56,497 nt of DNA from an uncultured Clostridia bacterium (GCA_946412355.1 CAMKGX010000007.1:1-56497), one strand, 5' to 3'; positions 30,572 through 39,597 are shown, numbered from the stretch's first letter. Program-made: numbers and translations. Notes: a model not told the origin generated them from the letters alone.

Positions 30572-32350
30572 ATGTCCGAAGAAAACCTGTACAGCTTTGA
30601 CAACCCCGAATACCGCCGCACCTATTGGCACACCTGCTCCCACGTGCTGGCCCAGGCCGTCAAGCGCCTGTACCCTGAGGTGAAGCTGGCCATCGGCCCC
30701 AGCATCGAAAACGGTTTCTACTACGACCTGGATTCCCCCTTCGCCTTCACCCGGGAGCACATGGACGCCATCGAGGCCGAAATGCGCAAGATCTGCAAGG
30801 AGAAGCTGAAGCTGGAGCGGTTCGAGCTGCCCCGTGAGGAGGCCGTGGCCTACATGGAAAGCCGTGAGGAGCCCTACAAGGTGGAGCTCATCCACGACCT
30901 GCCGGAGGATGCCGTCATCAGCTTCTACCGCCAGGGCGAGTTTGTGGACCTGTGCGCCGGCCCCCATATCGACTCCACCGGCCGCATCAAGGGCAACGCC
31001 ATCAAGCTGACGGCCTGCAACGCCGCCTATTGGCGTGGCGACGCCAAGCGCCAGACCCTCCAGCGCATCTACGGCATCGCCTTCCCCAAGAAGGAGCAGC
31101 TGGACGAGTACCTCCAGAAGCTGGAGGAGGCCAAAATGCGTGACCACCGCAAGCTGGGCCGTGAGCTGGGCCTGTTTATGACCGACGAGCTGGTGGGCCG
31201 GGGCATGCCCATGTTCCTGCCCAAGGGCTACACCGTCTGGCGCATCCTGGAGAACTACATCCGGGATAAGGAGCTGAAGCTGGGCTATCAGCACGTGCTG
31301 ACCCCCTGCGTGGGCACCATCGACCTGTACAAGACCTCCGGCCACTGGGACCATTACCAGAAGAACATGTTCCCCGCCATGGAGGTGGAGGACGAGATGT
31401 ACGTCCTCCGTCCCATGAATTGCCCCCACCACATGCGCATCTACGCCAACCAGCCCCACTCCTACCGCAACCTGCCTGTCCGCATCGGCGAGATCGCCCA
31501 TGACTTCCGCTATGAGGCCTCCGGCACGTTGAAGGGCATCGAGCGTGGCCGCCACTTCTGCCAGAACGACGCCCACCTGTTCGTCACCCCCGAGCAGATT
31601 AAAGAGGAAGTTGCCAAGGTCTGCGACCTGATTTTCGAGACCTATAAGGACTTCGGCATCACCGATTACCGCTGCGTCCTGTCCCTGCGCGACCCCGCCG
31701 ACAAGGAGAAGTATCACGACGACGACCAGATGTGGAACACCGCCGAGACCGCCCTCCGGGACGTGCTGGTGGACCTGGGCCTGGAATTCACCGAGGAGAT
31801 CGGCGAGGCCGCCTTCTACGGCCCCAAGCTGGACGTGAACGTAAAGCCCGCCGTGGGCGCCGAGTACACCCTGTCCACCTGCCAGCTGGACTTCTGCCTG
31901 CCCGCCAAGTTCCAGCTCACCTACGTGGACCGGGACGGCGTGGAGCGCACCCCCGTGGTGATTCACCGGGCCATCCTGGGCTCTCTGGACCGCTTCATGG
32001 CCTACCTCATCGAGGAGACCATGGGCGCCTTCCCCACGTGGCTTGCCCCCGTGCAGGTCAAATTCCTGCCCGTCACCGACCGTGCCAACGACTACTGCTG
32101 CCGCTTTGCCGACAAGCTCAACGACCTGGGCTTCCGCACCGAGGTGGACGACCGCAACGAGAAGATCAGCCGCAAGATCCGTGACGCCCAGATGGAGAAG
32201 ATTCCCTACATGGTGGTGGTGGGCGACCGGGATATGGAGAACGGCACCGTCTCTCCCCGCCACCGCACCGACGGCGACCTGGGCGCCATGTCCATGGACG
32301 ATTTCACCAAATTGCTCCGGGAAGTGGTGGACACCAAGGCCCAGAAGTAA
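30572..32350 (+). CDS. thrS: Threonyl-tRNA synthetase (short form without TGS domain)
   Basis: This 592-aa class II synthetase charges tRNA-Thr. It opens directly with the editing domain (HTCSHVLAQA with the HxxxH zinc/editing motif; FVDLCAGPH), so the usual N-terminal TGS domain of about 60 residues is missing. The catalytic domain shows RPMNCPHHM (zinc Cys), the motif 2 segment FRYEASGTLKGIERGRHFCQNDAH (zinc His) and motif 3 IHRAILGSLDRFMAYLIEE (zinc His and Arg). The anticodon-binding domain is at the C-terminus (APVQVKFLPVTDRA onward). AAGGAGATA precedes the ATG at 30572. It is regulated by the T-box leader. Confidence 0.97.
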   Translation: MSEENLYSFDNPEYRRTYWHTCSHVLAQAVKRLYPEVKLAIGPSIENGFYYDLDSPFAFTREHMDAIEAEMRKICKEKLKLERFELPREEAVAYMESREEPYKVELIHDLPEDAVISFYRQGEFVDLCAGPHIDSTGRIKGNAIKLTACNAAYWRGDAKRQTLQRIYGIAFPKKEQLDEYLQKLEEAKMRDHRKLGRELGLFMTDELVGRGMPMFLPKGYTVWRILENYIRDKELKLGYQHVLTPCVGTIDLYKTSGHWDHYQKNMFPAMEVEDEMYVLRPMNCPHHMRIYANQPHSYRNLPVRIGEIAHDFRYEASGTLKGIERGRHFCQNDAHLFVTPEQIKEEVAKVCDLIFETYKDFGITDYRCVLSLRDPADKEKYHDDDQMWNTAETALRDVLVDLGLEFTEEIGEAAFYGPKLDVNVKPAVGAEYTLSTCQLDFCLPAKFQLTYVDRDGVERTPVVIHRAILGSLDRFMAYLIEETMGAFPTWLAPVQVKFLPVTDRANDYCCRFADKLNDLGFRTEVDDRNEKISRKIRDAQMEKIPYMVVVGDRDMENGTVSPRHRTDGDLGAMSMDDFTKLLREVVDTKAQK

Positions 32351-32380
32351 CCCTTTTTCACAATTTTGTAGACTTGCACC

Positions 32381-32411
32381 AAAAGCGCCTCCCCGCCGGG
32401 AGGCGCTTTTT
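32381..32411 (+). terminator. Terminator of thrS
   Basis: AAAAGCGCCTCCC/GGGAGGCGCTTTT with a short CGCC loop, followed by further Ts. Confidence 0.85.
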
Positions 32412-32713
32412 CTATTTTGCATAACCATGCACCCCGGGTTCACTGAAACACCGCCGCCACCTCTGCAAAAATCCTGCGAAAAACCGCCCATTTTGCAAGA
32501 TTTGATTTACAGTTATTCAAATTTTGCAAGATGACCGCCGAAAAATGACGGAGAATCCCGGTTCTTTGCCCTGCTAAAACGGTACATTTTGCATTTTTGA
32601 AAATTTGTACTTGCAAAATGAATCAGCCTGTGCTATGATGACCACGTCGCAGGCGGAGAGGAATACGCCCGGCATTTCTAACGGATATTCATTGATGAAA
32701 AGGAGAATATAGG
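32412..32713 (+). promoter_or_regulatory. TRAP operon upstream region with repeated ATTTTGCA sites
   Basis: ATTTTGCAAGAT occurs at 32490-32501 and 32521-32532, 31 bp apart. ATTTTGCAT occurs at 32414-32422 and 32586-32594, and the inverted TTGCAAAAT at 32611-32619 overlaps the -35 box. Such repeated, phased sites suggest cooperative binding of a regulator. The promoter is TTGCAA (32611-32616), 17 bp and TATGAT (32634-32639). Confidence 0.5.
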
Positions 32714-33724
32714 ATGAAAAAGTTTCTTGCTCTCGTGCTGGCGCTGGTCATGGCGCTGAGCCTGGTGGCCTGCGGCGGCAGCACCACCAATACCAACACC
32801 AACGATAACGCCGCCTCCGGCGACGATGCCGCCACCACCGTCAGCGACAACCTGCGCCTGGTCACCGGCGGCGAGTCCGGCACCTATTATGCCTTCGGCT
32901 CCGTCATCGCCCAGCACGCCACCAACAACGCCGGCGTCAACATCGTGGGCCTGGTGGGCAACGGCTCCCAGTCCAACATCTTCGAGCTGGACGACGGCAA
33001 CGCCGAGCTGGCCTTCTGCCAGAGCGACGTGATGGCCTACGCCTACAACGGCACCAACCTCTTTGCCGATACCGGCGCCGTCAACTGCTTCTCCACCGTG
33101 GCCGCCCTCTACACCGAGCAGGTGCAGATTGTCACCCTGGACGACTCCATCAAGACCGTGGCTGACCTGAAGGGCAAGAACGTGTCCATCGGCGCCGCCG
33201 GCTCCGGCGTGTACTTCAACGCCATCGACATCCTGGGCGCCTATGACCTGACCGAGGCCGACATCAAGCCCACCTACCAGTCCTTCGGCGACAGCGCCGA
33301 CGCCCTGAAGAACGGCCAGATCGACGCCGCCTTCATCGTGGCCGGCGCCCCCACCAACGCCGTCACCGACCTTGCCACCACCAAGGCCGTCCACCTGGTG
33401 AGCCTGGACGACGAGCACGTGGCCAAGCTCCTGGCCTCCTCCCCCTACTACACCGCCTGCACCATCTCTGCCGACACCTACGGCACCGACGGTGACGTGA
33501 CCACCGTGGGCGTGGGCGCCGTGCTGCTGGCCCGCAACGACGTGTCCGAGGATGCCGTGTACGCCCTGGTGGCCGACATCTTCGACAACGCCGCCAACCT
33601 GACCTCCAGCCACGCCAAGTACGGCGAGGTCAGCCTGGACTACGGCGCCTCCATCACCTCCGTGCCCTACCATCCCGGCGCCGCCAAGTACTTCGCCGAG
33701 AAGGGCCTGACCGTGGCGGACTAA
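32714..33724 (+). CDS. TAXI-family TRAP transporter solute-binding lipoprotein
   Basis: This 336-aa lipoprotein has a signal peptide ending LVACG (lipidated Cys20), a Thr/Asn-rich linker, then the TAXI domain: RLVTGGESGTYYAFGSVIA, the conserved GLVGNGSQSNIFELDDG, LAFCQSDVMAYAYNG, DLKGKNVSIGAAGSGVYFNA and QIDAAFIVAGAPTNAV. It binds the substrate outside the membrane and hands it to the permease encoded next. TAXI systems often carry glutamate, 2-oxoglutarate or related acids; the ligand here is unknown. AAAAGGAG precedes the ATG. A hairpin between this gene and the permease could reduce permease expression relative to the binding protein. Confidence 0.92.
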   Translation: MKKFLALVLALVMALSLVACGGSTTNTNTNDNAASGDDAATTVSDNLRLVTGGESGTYYAFGSVIAQHATNNAGVNIVGLVGNGSQSNIFELDDGNAELAFCQSDVMAYAYNGTNLFADTGAVNCFSTVAALYTEQVQIVTLDDSIKTVADLKGKNVSIGAAGSGVYFNAIDILGAYDLTEADIKPTYQSFGDSADALKNGQIDAAFIVAGAPTNAVTDLATTKAVHLVSLDDEHVAKLLASSPYYTACTISADTYGTDGDVTTVGVGAVLLARNDVSEDAVYALVADIFDNAANLTSSHAKYGEVSLDYGASITSVPYHPGAAKYFAEKGLTVAD

Positions 33725-33741
33725 ACCTGATTTTACCGGCG

Positions 33742-33768
33742 GGGGACTGCGGCGCTGCCGTGGTCCCC
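33742..33768 (+). promoter_or_regulatory. Intercistronic hairpin in the TRAP operon
   Basis: GGGGAC/GTCCCC flank a GC-rich loop followed by TTT; a possible partial terminator or mRNA-stabilising hairpin downstream of the binding-protein gene. Confidence 0.4.
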
Positions 33769-33809
33769 TTTCCGCACTCCATTCATTTTGACCGTTGGGA
33801 GGACTCCTT

Positions 33810-35834
33810 ATGAGCCTGTTGAAGAAAAAGAACACCGCCGCCCCCCAGATGGACGCTTCCGATCTGGACGCGGTGATGCGTAAATACGACCGGGAGTCCA
33901 ATACCCGCGTCTGGGAGGGCACCCCCGCCATCGTCATCAAGGTGATTATGGCCCTCTTCGCCCTCTACTGCATCGGCATGACCCTGTTCTCCACCGCCAT
34001 GCCGGAAATTCGCCTGCCCCTGTTCCTGGGCTTTATCATCATCATGGGCTTTTTGACCTACCCCGCCAAAAAGGGCCACGTCCGGGTGAACTTCATCCCC
34101 TGGTATGACATTGTGCTGATGGTGCTGGGCGCCGGGGCGTTCTTCTATTTCGCCCTGAACGCCATGACCATGATTCGCCTGGCCACCCGCATCCACACCA
34201 TCCATATCGTCATCGGCTGCGTAGGCATCCTGGTGCTGGTGGAGCTGTGCCGCCGCTGTGTGGGCCTGCCCATCCTGTGCGTGGCCGGCGCCCTGGTGGC
34301 CTACGCCTTCTATAACCAGCTCAGCTATAACCCCAGCGTGTATCTGGCCCTGCGGAACATCGTCTATAAGCTGTTCTACACCACCTCCGGCGTCATCGGC
34401 ACCCCCATCAGCGTGTGCTACACCTACATCGTGCTGTTCATCATCTTCGGCGCGTTCTTGGAGCGCACCGGCATCGCCAATTTCTTCATCAGCTTCGCCA
34501 ACCGTCTGGCGGGCTGGTCCAGCGGCGGCCCCGCCAAGGTGGCGGTCATCTCCTCGGCGCTGTGCGGTATGGTGTCCGGCTCCTCCGTGGGCAACACCGT
34601 TACCACCGGCTCCGTCACCATCCCCATGATGAAGAAAACCGGCTACAAGCCGGAGTTCGCCGGGGCGGTGGAAGCCGCCGCCTCCACCGGCGGCCAGATT
34701 ATGCCCCCCATCATGGGCGCCGCCGCCTTCTTAATGGCGGAGTATATGGGCCTGCCCTACGCCCAGGTGGCGGTGAAGGCCATCCTGCCCGCCGTCCTCT
34801 ACTTTGCCGGCATCTTCATCGCCGTCCATCTGGAGGCCAAAAAGCTGGGCTTGCAGGGCATCCCCCGCGATCAGCTCCCCAAGTGGAAGCTGCTGGCCCG
34901 GGATTGCTACCTGATTCTCCCCCTGGTGCTGCTGGTGTACCTGGTAGCCTCCGGCAGCAAGACCATGTCCCACTCCGCCGCCTATTCCATCCTGGCGGCC
35001 GTGGCGGTGGGCGGCGTCAACTTCTTCCTCACCCGCCTCCGTGGCACCGCTGACCGCCCCGCCCAAAAAACGGGCCCGGCCCTGGCCGGAGCGGGGAAGG
35101 ACACCTTCTTCTCCGCCGTGGACGCTTTGGAGGCCGGCTCCAAGGGCGCCATCACCGTGGCGGTGGCCTGCGCCATGGCGGGCATCATCGCCGGCTGCAT
35201 CACCGTGACGGGCCTTGCCTCCATCCTCATCAACGCCATCGTCCGCGTGGCGGGCAACGCCACCATCGTGGGCCTGGTGCTCACCATGCTGTGCTGCATC
35301 GTGCTGGGCATGGGCGTCCCCACCACCGCCAACTACTGCATCATGGCCTCCACCTGCGCCCCCATTCTGGTGCAGCTGGGCTTCCCCGTGGTGGCGGCTC
35401 ACTTCTTCGTGTTCTACTTCGGCATCGTGGCGGACATCACGCCCCCCGTGGCCCTGGCAGCCTACGCCGGCTCCGCCATCGCCAAGGCCAACCCCATGAA
35501 GACCGGCCTCAACGCCACCAAGCTGGCTATCGCCGCCTTCATCGTGCCCTACATCTTCGCGTACAGCCCCGCCATGCTGTTCGACGGCGTGTCCGGCGTG
35601 CTGACCGTGGCGCAGATCGCCATCAGCGCCGTGGTGGGCCTGTTCGGCGTGGCCGCCGCCCTCAACGGCCATCTGGGCGCCAAAATCAACGTGGTCTTCC
35701 GCCTGCTGCTGGCCGCCGGCGGCCTGTGCATGATGATCCCCGGCACCATGTCCGACCTCATCGGTCTGGCCGTCATCGCCGCCATCACCGTCTTCCAGCT
35801 CTCCCTGGGCAAAAAGCAGAAAGCAGCGGCGTAA
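33810..35834 (+). CDS. TRAP transporter fused permease (DctQ-DctM type)
   Basis: This is a 674-aa integral membrane protein. The N-terminal ~190 residues hold four hydrophobic helices equivalent to the small DctQ subunit. The rest is a DctM-like large subunit with the characteristic GMVSGSSVGNTVTTGSVTIPMMKKTGYKPEFAGAVEAAASTGGQIMPPIMGAAAF region and the repeat-like MGVPTTANYCIMAS with DITPPVALAAYAGSAIAKANPM. It uses a Na+ gradient to import the solute delivered by the upstream TAXI protein. GGGAGGA precedes the ATG at 33810. It is the last gene of the two-gene operon, closed by the hairpin at 35851. Confidence 0.94.
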   Translation: MSLLKKKNTAAPQMDASDLDAVMRKYDRESNTRVWEGTPAIVIKVIMALFALYCIGMTLFSTAMPEIRLPLFLGFIIIMGFLTYPAKKGHVRVNFIPWYDIVLMVLGAGAFFYFALNAMTMIRLATRIHTIHIVIGCVGILVLVELCRRCVGLPILCVAGALVAYAFYNQLSYNPSVYLALRNIVYKLFYTTSGVIGTPISVCYTYIVLFIIFGAFLERTGIANFFISFANRLAGWSSGGPAKVAVISSALCGMVSGSSVGNTVTTGSVTIPMMKKTGYKPEFAGAVEAAASTGGQIMPPIMGAAAFLMAEYMGLPYAQVAVKAILPAVLYFAGIFIAVHLEAKKLGLQGIPRDQLPKWKLLARDCYLILPLVLLVYLVASGSKTMSHSAAYSILAAVAVGGVNFFLTRLRGTADRPAQKTGPALAGAGKDTFFSAVDALEAGSKGAITVAVACAMAGIIAGCITVTGLASILINAIVRVAGNATIVGLVLTMLCCIVLGMGVPTTANYCIMASTCAPILVQLGFPVVAAHFFVFYFGIVADITPPVALAAYAGSAIAKANPMKTGLNATKLAIAAFIVPYIFAYSPAMLFDGVSGVLTVAQIAISAVVGLFGVAAALNGHLGAKINVVFRLLLAAGGLCMMIPGTMSDLIGLAVIAAITVFQLSLGKKQKAAA

Positions 35835-35850
35835 AATTGCATCATCCCCC

Positions 35851-35887
35851 GCGCACCGTTCGGTTTTCCCGGACGGTGCGCTTTTTT
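35851..35887 (+). terminator. Terminator of the TRAP operon
   Basis: GCGCACCGTTC pairs with GGACGGTGCGC (one G-T pair), followed by six Ts. Confidence 0.85.
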
Positions 35888-35911
35888 CTATACAAATTAA
35901 AAATAATATGT

Positions 35912-35917
35912 TATAAT
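35912..35917 (+). promoter_or_regulatory. -10 box of the polysaccharide exporter operon
   Basis: TATAAT preceded by TGT, in an A/T-rich stretch unlike the surrounding GC-rich sequence. I see no good -35 hexamer. Confidence 0.45.
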
Positions 35918-35950
35918 GACATGAATTATTTCGGGAAAGGGGGCGGCACC

Positions 35951-36784
35951 ATGCAGCATACCCACATCAGCGCACATCATAATCTGCTGGATTTACACCT
36001 GGGCGAGGTCTGGCAATACCGGGAGCTGATCTGGCTCTTCACCCGCCGCTCCTTTGCCGTCAGCTACAAGCAGACGGTGCTGGGCCCGGCCTGGCTGGTC
36101 ATCAACCCTCTGCTCACCTCCCTGGTCTACGTGGTGCTCTTCGGCAACATCGCCAAATTGGGCACCGACGGCGTCCCCCAGCTTCTGTTCTATCTGGCGG
36201 GCCACGCGGTGTGGAGCTATTTCTCCGCCTGCGTCAATAACAACGCCTCCACCTTCACCGGCAACGCCCGCCTTTTCGGCAAAGTCTATTTCCCCCGCCT
36301 GGTGGTGCCCATCTCGTCGGTGCTGGGCGCGGTGCTCCGCTTTGCCATCCAGCTGCTGCCCGCCCTTATACTGCTGGTGTACTACGTGGCGGTGGGCCGT
36401 GTCCGCCCCTGCTGGGCGCTGTGGCCGCTGCTGCCGCTGCTGCTGGCGGCGCTGGGTGTCATGGGCATGTCCGTGGGTATCATCATCTCCAGCCTCACCA
36501 CCAAGTATCGTGACCTCCAGGTGCTGGTCAGCTTCGGCCTGTCGCTGTGGATGTACGCCACCCCTGTGGTCTACCCGCTCAGCACCGTGTCCGGCCCCCT
36601 GCGCACCCTGCTGCTGTGGAACCCGGTCACCGCCCCGTCGGAGCTGCTGCGGCGCTGCCTGCTGGGCGTGGGCGGCGTGCCCGGGTGGAGCCTGGTGTGG
36701 AGCGGCTGCTTCACCCTGGCCGCCGCCCTCATCGGCATCATGATTTTCAACAAGGTGGAGCGCACCTTTATGGATACGGTGTAA
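35951..36784 (+). CDS. ABC-2 type polysaccharide export permease (Wzm/TagG-like)
   Basis: This 277-aa protein has a cytoplasmic N-terminus with the family pattern WQYRELIWLFTRRSFAVSYKQTVLGPAWLVINPLLTSLVYVVLFG and six predicted membrane helices. The end, WNPVTAPSELLRRC to FNKVERTFMDTV, is the usual ABC-2 export permease C-terminus. Family members pair with a Wzt/TagH-like ATPase to move lipid-linked O-antigen, teichoic acid or capsule chains outward. The partner ATPase begins 41 bp downstream. AAGGGGG serves as ribosome-binding site. The glycan itself cannot be inferred; no synthesis cluster surrounds the pair. Confidence 0.9.
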   Translation: MQHTHISAHHNLLDLHLGEVWQYRELIWLFTRRSFAVSYKQTVLGPAWLVINPLLTSLVYVVLFGNIAKLGTDGVPQLLFYLAGHAVWSYFSACVNNNASTFTGNARLFGKVYFPRLVVPISSVLGAVLRFAIQLLPALILLVYYVAVGRVRPCWALWPLLPLLLAALGVMGMSVGIIISSLTTKYRDLQVLVSFGLSLWMYATPVVYPLSTVSGPLRTLLLWNPVTAPSELLRRCLLGVGGVPGWSLVWSGCFTLAAALIGIMIFNKVERTFMDTV

Positions 36785-36824
36785 CCCTATTTTTCTGAAA
36801 AAACCCCGAAGGAGGTGTCCGCCT

Positions 36825-38078
36825 GTGGCATCCATCCCCTATGCCATCCGCATGGAGGGCGTGAAAAAGGAATACCGCCTGGGCGCCATCGGCGGCCGCA
36901 CTCTCCAGGCCGATCTCCAATCCTGGTGGGCCCAAAAGCGGGGCAGGGAGGACCCCAATCAGCGTATCGGCCAGCGTGCGCTGTCCGGCGACGCCTTCTA
37001 TGCCCTGGACGGCATCGACCTGACGGTGCAGCCCGGTGAGCGCCTGGGCATCATCGGCCCCAACGGCGCGGGCAAATCCACCCTTCTCAAGCTGCTGTGC
37101 CGCATCACCGCCCCCACGGAGGGCGATATCGACATCTACGGTCGGGTGGCCTCCATGCTGGAGGTGGGCACCGGCTTCCACGGCGAGCTGACCGGCCGTG
37201 AGAACATCTATATGAACGGCGCCATCCTGGGCATGACCCGGGCCGAGATTGACCGCCGCATGGAGGAAATCATCGACTTCTCCGAGGTCCGGGAGTTCAT
37301 CGACACCCCCGTCAAGCGCTATTCCTCCGGCATGTACGTCAAGCTGGCCTTCTCCGTAGCCGCCCATCTCACCAGCGAGATTATGATTATGGACGAGGTG
37401 CTGGCGGTGGGGGACATGGCCTTCCAGCACAAGTGCCTGGACCGTATGCGTGCCGCCGCCGACGAGGAGGGCCGCACGGTGCTGTACGTCAGCCATAATA
37501 TGAGCACCATCCGCCGCCTGTGCGACCGCTGTATCGTGCTGCAAAAGGGCAAAATCATCTTCGACGGGGCGCCGGAAAAGGCCATCGCCGCCTATATGGA
37601 CAGCGGCATGGGCCGGGGCACCGTGGACATGGACCTGTCCGCCCTGCCCCGGGCGGTGGCGGCCCCGGTAGGCGCCCCCCGGATGACCCATCTCCTCCTC
37701 CCCGGCAAGGACACCCCCACCTACGCCCCCGGCGAGCCGCTGCGCCTTGCCCTGACGGTGGACGCACCTGCGCCCATCCCCGGCGTGTCCGTCCGCCTCA
37801 CGCTCCGCAACGGCGAGGACATCGGCCTTGCCACCGCCTGGTCGGAGCCCCGGGATCTGCCGGAGGGCGTGTCGGAGCTGCGCCTGACGCTGCCCCTGGA
37901 CACCGTGGCCAAGGGGGAGTTCTACGTCAGCCTGGGTCTTTACCAGACCGACGAGCTGGGCCGCCCCCGAACGCTGGACCACCTGACCCGGGCCTGCCGC
38001 ATCGACTGCCAGGGCCTGCCCACCTGGGCCGTCCCCGCCCACGGCTATTTCCGCCTGCCGCCTCTGCAATGGCTGTGA
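36825..38078 (+). CDS. ABC polysaccharide exporter ATPase (Wzt/TagH-like) with C-terminal sugar-binding-type domain
   Basis: This is a 417-aa protein. The ATPase half has Walker A GPNGAGKST (residues 78-86), the family signature KRYSSGMYVKLAFSVAAHL, Walker B IMIMDEVLAVGD and switch His in YVSHN. After about residue 260 comes a beta-rich extension (PTYAPGEPLRLALTVDAPAPIPGVSVRLTLRNGEDIGLATAW...), comparable to the Wzt C-terminal domain that reads the end of the exported chain. Translation starts at GTG 36825, supported by GGAGG 10 bases upstream; an in-frame ATG at 36852 is the alternative. It is cotranscribed with the permease. Confidence 0.92.
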   Translation: MASIPYAIRMEGVKKEYRLGAIGGRTLQADLQSWWAQKRGREDPNQRIGQRALSGDAFYALDGIDLTVQPGERLGIIGPNGAGKSTLLKLLCRITAPTEGDIDIYGRVASMLEVGTGFHGELTGRENIYMNGAILGMTRAEIDRRMEEIIDFSEVREFIDTPVKRYSSGMYVKLAFSVAAHLTSEIMIMDEVLAVGDMAFQHKCLDRMRAAADEEGRTVLYVSHNMSTIRRLCDRCIVLQKGKIIFDGAPEKAIAAYMDSGMGRGTVDMDLSALPRAVAAPVGAPRMTHLLLPGKDTPTYAPGEPLRLALTVDAPAPIPGVSVRLTLRNGEDIGLATAWSEPRDLPEGVSELRLTLPLDTVAKGEFYVSLGLYQTDELGRPRTLDHLTRACRIDCQGLPTWAVPAHGYFRLPPLQWL

Positions 38079-38085
38079 CCGGCCC

Positions 38086-38114
38086 TTGACCGGACCGCCC
38101 CTTTGGGCTATACT
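38086..38114 (+). promoter_or_regulatory. Promoter of telA
   Basis: TTGACC (38086-38091), a 17-bp spacer and TATACT (38109-38114). Confidence 0.7.
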
Positions 38115-38175
38115 ATATGGGTAATATCAGCGGCTTGCCGCTTTTGTGTATCGGACAAAAGAGAGGAGCATTGTG

Positions 38176-39360
38176 ATGACTGACAACATGACCCCCGAGC
38201 TGACCCTCACCCCCAATGAGGACGCCGCCACCGCCACTGCCGCCGCCGTCCCCCAGCTGACCCTGGAGCCCCAGGCCCCCGTCACCCCCGCCACCCCCGC
38301 CGAGGCCAAGCCCATCGAGCCCGTGGTGCTGGATGACAGCATGCTCACCGCCGAGGAAAAGGCCGCCGTGGACAACTTCGCCAAGAAGATTGACATCCGC
38401 GACACCAACCAGGTGCTGCAATACGGCGCCGCCGCCCAGAAGAGCGTGGCCACCTTCTCCGAGAACGCTTTGAGCAACGTCCGCAATAAGGACATGGGCG
38501 AAATCGGCGAGGATTTGAGCCGCCTGGTGACGGAGCTGAAGGGCTTCGGCGCTCTGGAGCAGGCCAAGGGCCTCAAGGGCCTGTTCCACAAGGCCGCCAA
38601 CCCCCTGGCTGTCATGAAGGCCCAGTACAGCAAGGTGGAGACCAACGTGGAGAAAATCGCCCAGAATCTGGAGCAGCATCAGCTTACCCTGCTGAAAGAC
38701 GTGGCTATGTTCGACCAGATGTATGAGCTGAATCTCAAATATTATAAAGAGCTGACCATGTATATCCTGGCGGGCAAGAAGCGGCTCAACGAAGTCCGCA
38801 CCACCGAGCTGGAGGCCCTGCGCAAAAAGGCCGCCGAGTCTGGCACCTCCGAGGACGCCCAGGCGTATAACGACCTGGCCAACCTGTGCAACCGGTTTGA
38901 AAAGAAGCTCCACGACCTGGAGCTGACCCGCATGGTGTCGGTGCAGATGGGCCCCCAGACCCGCCTGTTGCAGAATAACGACACCCTCATGATTGAGAAG
39001 ATTCAGTCCTCCCTGGTCAACACCATTCCTCTCTGGAAGAGCCAGATGGTGCTGGCCCTGGGCCTGGAGCACGGCCGCCAGGCCACCGCCGCCCAGAACC
39101 AGGTGACGGAGATGACCAACCAGCTTCTCAAGAAGAACGCCGATGCCCTGAAGATGGGCACCATCGCCACCGCCAAGGAGGCGGAGCGCTCCATCGTGGA
39201 CATCGAGACGCTGCAGCACACCAACCAGCAGCTCATCTCCACCCTGGACGAGGTGGCCCGCATCCAGACCGAGGGCGCTGCCAAGCGCAAGGCCGCCGAG
39301 GCGGAGCTGGGCCGCATCGAGGGCGAGCTGAAGCAGAAGCTGATGGAGCTGCGCAGCTGA
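38176..39360 (+). CDS. telA: TelA/KlaA family toxic-anion resistance protein
   Basis: This 394-aa protein has a Pro/Ala-rich, probably disordered N-terminus (residues 1-50) followed by long amphipathic helices through to the end, typical of TelA. Recognisable family segments are VDNFAKKIDIRDTNQVLQYGAAAQKSVATFSE, AKGLKGLFHKAANPLAVMKAQYSKVE, LEQHQLTLLKDVAMFDQMYELNLKYYKELTMYI and IPLWKSQMVLALGL. TelA proteins are linked with tellurite and membrane-stress tolerance; the mechanism is not established. The usual XpaC partner gene is absent here. GAGAGGAG precedes the ATG at 38176. Confidence 0.92.
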   Translation: MTDNMTPELTLTPNEDAATATAAAVPQLTLEPQAPVTPATPAEAKPIEPVVLDDSMLTAEEKAAVDNFAKKIDIRDTNQVLQYGAAAQKSVATFSENALSNVRNKDMGEIGEDLSRLVTELKGFGALEQAKGLKGLFHKAANPLAVMKAQYSKVETNVEKIAQNLEQHQLTLLKDVAMFDQMYELNLKYYKELTMYILAGKKRLNEVRTTELEALRKKAAESGTSEDAQAYNDLANLCNRFEKKLHDLELTRMVSVQMGPQTRLLQNNDTLMIEKIQSSLVNTIPLWKSQMVLALGLEHGRQATAAQNQVTEMTNQLLKKNADALKMGTIATAKEAERSIVDIETLQHTNQQLISTLDEVARIQTEGAAKRKAAEAELGRIEGELKQKLMELRS

Positions 39361-39434
39361 CACAACAATACCCACACTCTACAACTGTAAACAAAGGTTA
39401 TTTGTGGACAGCTTTTCGACACGCATGGGGGATT

Positions 39435-39572
39435 GTGAAGGGGGACGGGAGTCCCCCTTCACGTGAAATCCATGCAAATGCAGAAGCATGTTTCCATGCT
39501 TCCGCATTTGCGCTTCATGCTGCCGACAGCGTGTCGGCAGCATGAAGCGGGCGGCGCCGCCGCCCGCTTTTT
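39435..39572. repeat. Cluster of four consecutive hairpins upstream of tmk
   Basis: In order: a 12-bp hairpin (39435-39462), a 17-bp hairpin with one mismatch (39474-39511, arms GCAAATGC...CATG), a perfect 17-bp hairpin (39512-39548, GCTTCATGCTGCCGACA arm, 3-nt loop), and a 9-bp GC-rich hairpin followed by five Ts (39547-39572), which would terminate transcription before tmk. The last two overlap by 2 bases. It has no coding potential and appears once in this window. Confidence 0.7.
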
Positions 39573-39597
39573 CACGTTAACAACAGGAGGTACTACC

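Noticed and set aside
35291-35950. 220-residue upstream extension of the Wzm-like permease frame
   Set aside because: It is out-of-frame sequence within the TRAP permease gene and crosses its terminator; the ATG at 35951 with AAGGGGG is the proper start.
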